Shown here piece after piece: positions 62,708 through 64,000 of a DNA stretch of 64,000 bases. The notes under the pieces were generated by a model. That model saw only the letters and a list, made by a program, of their open reading frames with translations, made no database searches and had not been told where the DNA came from. Every line of letters starts with the position of its first letter. The first letter of the stretch is position 1. The stretch is taken from positions 3,472,001 through 3,536,000 of the forward strand of contig NZ_CP182423.1 in the NCBI RefSeq assembly GCF_051903075.1, read 5' to 3'. The stretch is from Embleya sp051903075 (GTDB lineage Bacteria > Actinomycetota > Actinomycetes > Streptomycetales > Streptomycetaceae). Made by a program: the position numbers and the translations under genes.

Positions 62708-62834
62708 GGGTGGTTTCGAAAATCGCCGACATGCGTCGTGAGCAGCGACGATGCCGGAAGTCTCGGCATTCGTCGGGTTATTCGAGGCGATTCGGATGCC
62801 CGCCGCCCGCGGATCCGCGTTCAGGATGAACCCG

Positions 62835-62856
62835 ACCGCCTCGGGCGAGGCGGTCT
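62835..62856. terminator. Hairpin before the Gly/Trp-rich gene
   Basis: Arms GACCGCCTCG and its complement, loop GG, followed by TCTT. It lies 128 bp after the carboxylase stop and 21 bp before the next start. Could end the carboxylase message or shape the leader of the small gene. Confidence 0.4.
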
Positions 62857-62877
62857 CTTCGAGGAGAAGGGGATCTC

Positions 62878-63132
62878 ATGCGTAGGATCACGCGCGCTTC
62901 CGGCACCGTTGCCGCCGCGCTGCTCATGGCGGGTGCGGCCGCCGGCCCGGCGTTCGCCCTGACGGCGCACGCCGACCACGTGGCACCGGCGTCGGTTCCG
63001 CAGGACGGCGGTTGGGGTGGCGGCGGCGGCCTGGGCGGCTGGGGCTACGGCGGCGGTGACGAGCACGGCGGCGGCGGTGGCGGCGGCTGGGGCCCGTTCG
63101 GCGGTGGCGGCGGCTGGAACGCCCCCAGCTGA
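62878..63132 (+). CDS. Small secreted Gly/Trp-rich protein
   Basis: 84 aa. Signal peptide MRRITRASGTVAAALLMAGAAAGPAFA, then a short linker and a repetitive Gly-Trp body (GGWGGGGGLGGWGYGGG, GGGWGPFGGGGGW). Low-complexity GW-rich peptides of this kind occur as small secreted or surface proteins in Streptomyces; no function is known. GAGGAGAAGGGG lies upstream. The terminator at 63145-63192 ends the gene. Confidence 0.7.
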   Translation: MRRITRASGTVAAALLMAGAAAGPAFALTAHADHVAPASVPQDGGWGGGGGLGGWGYGGGDEHGGGGGGGWGPFGGGGGWNAPS

Positions 63133-63144
63133 CGCCGCACATGG

Positions 63145-63192
63145 ACGTCGGCCTGCTCGATCCGATCGGATCGAGCAGGCCGACGTGTTTTT
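63145..63192. terminator. 42-bp perfect palindrome with T-run
   Basis: A palindrome of 21 + 21 bp with no loop (ACGTCGGCCTGCTCGATCCGA and complement; quoted here at 21 bases as positions 63145-63165 define the arm) is followed by GTTTTT. It is the one clear hairpin-plus-T terminator of the window and lies between the small secreted gene and the SDR end. Confidence 0.85.
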
Positions 63193-63217
63193 CGGAGGCT
63201 TGTGCGGCTTCGCCGGG

Positions 63218-64000
63218 TCAGGACCGCGGGGCCGCCTGGCGCACGACCTTCGCCCGCGCCCGTTCGATCGAGGCGTGTACGACCGGTTCGAACGCGGAGC
63301 CCAGCAGCCGGGTGCCCAGGTCCATGACCTTCGCGTCGAGACCGATGCACACGCGGGTGCGGCGTTTGCGGACGCTGCCGAGGATCACGCGCGCCGCGTG
63401 CTCCGGCGAGGTCTTGGACAACGAGTCGTGCACCGCCACGACCTCGGCCCGGTCGGTGCCCCGCGCCGCCCGCGAGTTGCGCACGATGGAGGTCCTGATC
63501 CCGCCGGGGTACGCGGTGGTCACCCCGACCGCGCTGCCCTCACGGCGCAGTTCGTTGCGTACGGACTCGGAGAAGCCCCGCACGGCGTACTTGGTCGCGG
63601 AGTAGGCGCTGCGCTCGGGCATCCCGAACAGCCCGAACGAGGAGGACACGTTGACCAGATGGGCGCCGCGCGCCGGATCGGCGCGGCGCAGGTGCGGGAG
63701 GAAGGACTTCGTGCCGTGGGCCACGCCCCAGAAGTTGACGCCCATGATCCATTCGAAGTCGGCCCACTCCATCTCGTCGACGCTCGCGGTCAACGCCACC
63801 CCGGCGTTGTTGATCACCAGGTTGACCTGACCGAAGCGCTCCGCGGTGGTGTCCGCCCAGTCCTGCACCTGCTCGCGCCGCGCGACGTCGACCACGTCGA
63901 CGTGCACCTGCTCCGCGCCCAACTCCCGAGCCCGCCGCGCGGTTGCGTCCAGGCCCTCCGCGTCGACGTCGGCGAGGGCCAGCCGCGCGCCGTGTTCGGC
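63218..64000 (-). CDS. Short-chain dehydrogenase/reductase, N-terminus outside the window
   Basis: About 260 residues visible. It has VNLVINNAGVAL, a Ser in VNVSSSFGLFG and the Tyr-x3-Lys motif YSATK. A downstream AYPGGIRTSIVRNSR segment and a C-terminal part VMDLGTRLLGSAFEPVVHASIERARAK suggest the SDR subset with a small C-terminal extension. The gene runs off the right edge before the cofactor motif. Substrate unknown. Confidence 0.9.
   Translation of the reverse strand, partial: AEHGARLALADVDAEGLDATARRARELGAEQVHVDVVDVARREQVQDWADTTAERFGQVNLVINNAGVALTASVDEMEWADFEWIMGVNFWGVAHGTKSFLPHLRRADPARGAHLVNVSSSFGLFGMPERSAYSATKYAVRGFSESVRNELRREGSAVGVTTAYPGGIRTSIVRNSRAARGTDRAEVVAVHDSLSKTSPEHAARVILGSVRKRRTRVCIGLDAKVMDLGTRLLGSAFEPVVHASIERARAKVVRQAAPRS

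Overview
The window is high-GC DNA with actinomycete hallmarks: frequent GTG starts, ATGA and GTGA start/stop overlaps, large LuxR-type (LAL) and PucR regulators, a chaplin-like secreted protein and a single-chain multidomain acyl-CoA carboxylase. A member of the Streptomycetaceae or a close relative (Streptomyces, Embleya or similar) is the best guess. The species cannot be fixed from this sequence. No rRNA, tRNA, CRISPR, transposase or prophage gene was seen. About 53 genes cover almost the whole window.

Layout. 1-5.7 kb: a GH27 alpha-galactosidase (cut by the window edge) and a ribose/galactose-type sugar ABC transporter, divergent from a DeoR repressor. 5.7-9.6 kb: a two-gene surface/membrane unit, then a FadR-type regulator coupled to a CynX-type MFS transporter. 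9.6-12.2 kb: a MarR regulator facing a ring-opening dioxygenase and a quinone-oxidoreductase-like enzyme across four operator palindromes. 12.2-17.7 kb: membrane proteins, a glycosyltransferase, an arylamine N-acetyltransferase and a DUF6745 pair. 17.8-24.3 kb: a complete STM4011-STM4015-type cluster (two radical SAM enzymes, a sulfatase-fold hydrolase, an ATP-grasp-like protein and two tandem leucine-rich STM4015 proteins), a conserved system without known function.

24.4-41.2 kb: a PucR regulator, a secreted S12 DD-peptidase-like enzyme, a full peptide ABC transporter (dppCABDF-like) ending in a LAL regulator, then a GNAT acyltransferase and an N-acylamino-acid racemase/OSBS-family enolase. 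A 111-bp element that is 86% identical occurs twice, once at the PucR/S12 divergent promoter and once at the transporter/GNAT divergent promoter. This suggests one regulon for uptake and conversion of peptides or D-amino acids. An MBL hydrolase and an epimerase lie between.

41.3-64 kb: a DJ-1/PfpI protein, an HSL-type esterase, an MFS efflux pump divergent from an XRE-cupin regulator, a small MT0933-like antitoxin, a secreted M9 collagenase with a perfect inverted repeat upstream, an Imm5-like protein, a Tat-exported carotenoid oxygenase, a chaplin-like protein with a His/Asp tail, an ACP-ketosynthase-unknown operon, an SDR, the 1841-residue carboxylase, a Gly/Trp-rich secreted peptide and a second SDR cut by the window end.

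The best candidates for undescribed biology are the STM4011-4015 cluster with its duplicated LRR protein, the shared 111-bp element, the MarR operator array and the ACP-KS-orphan operon.
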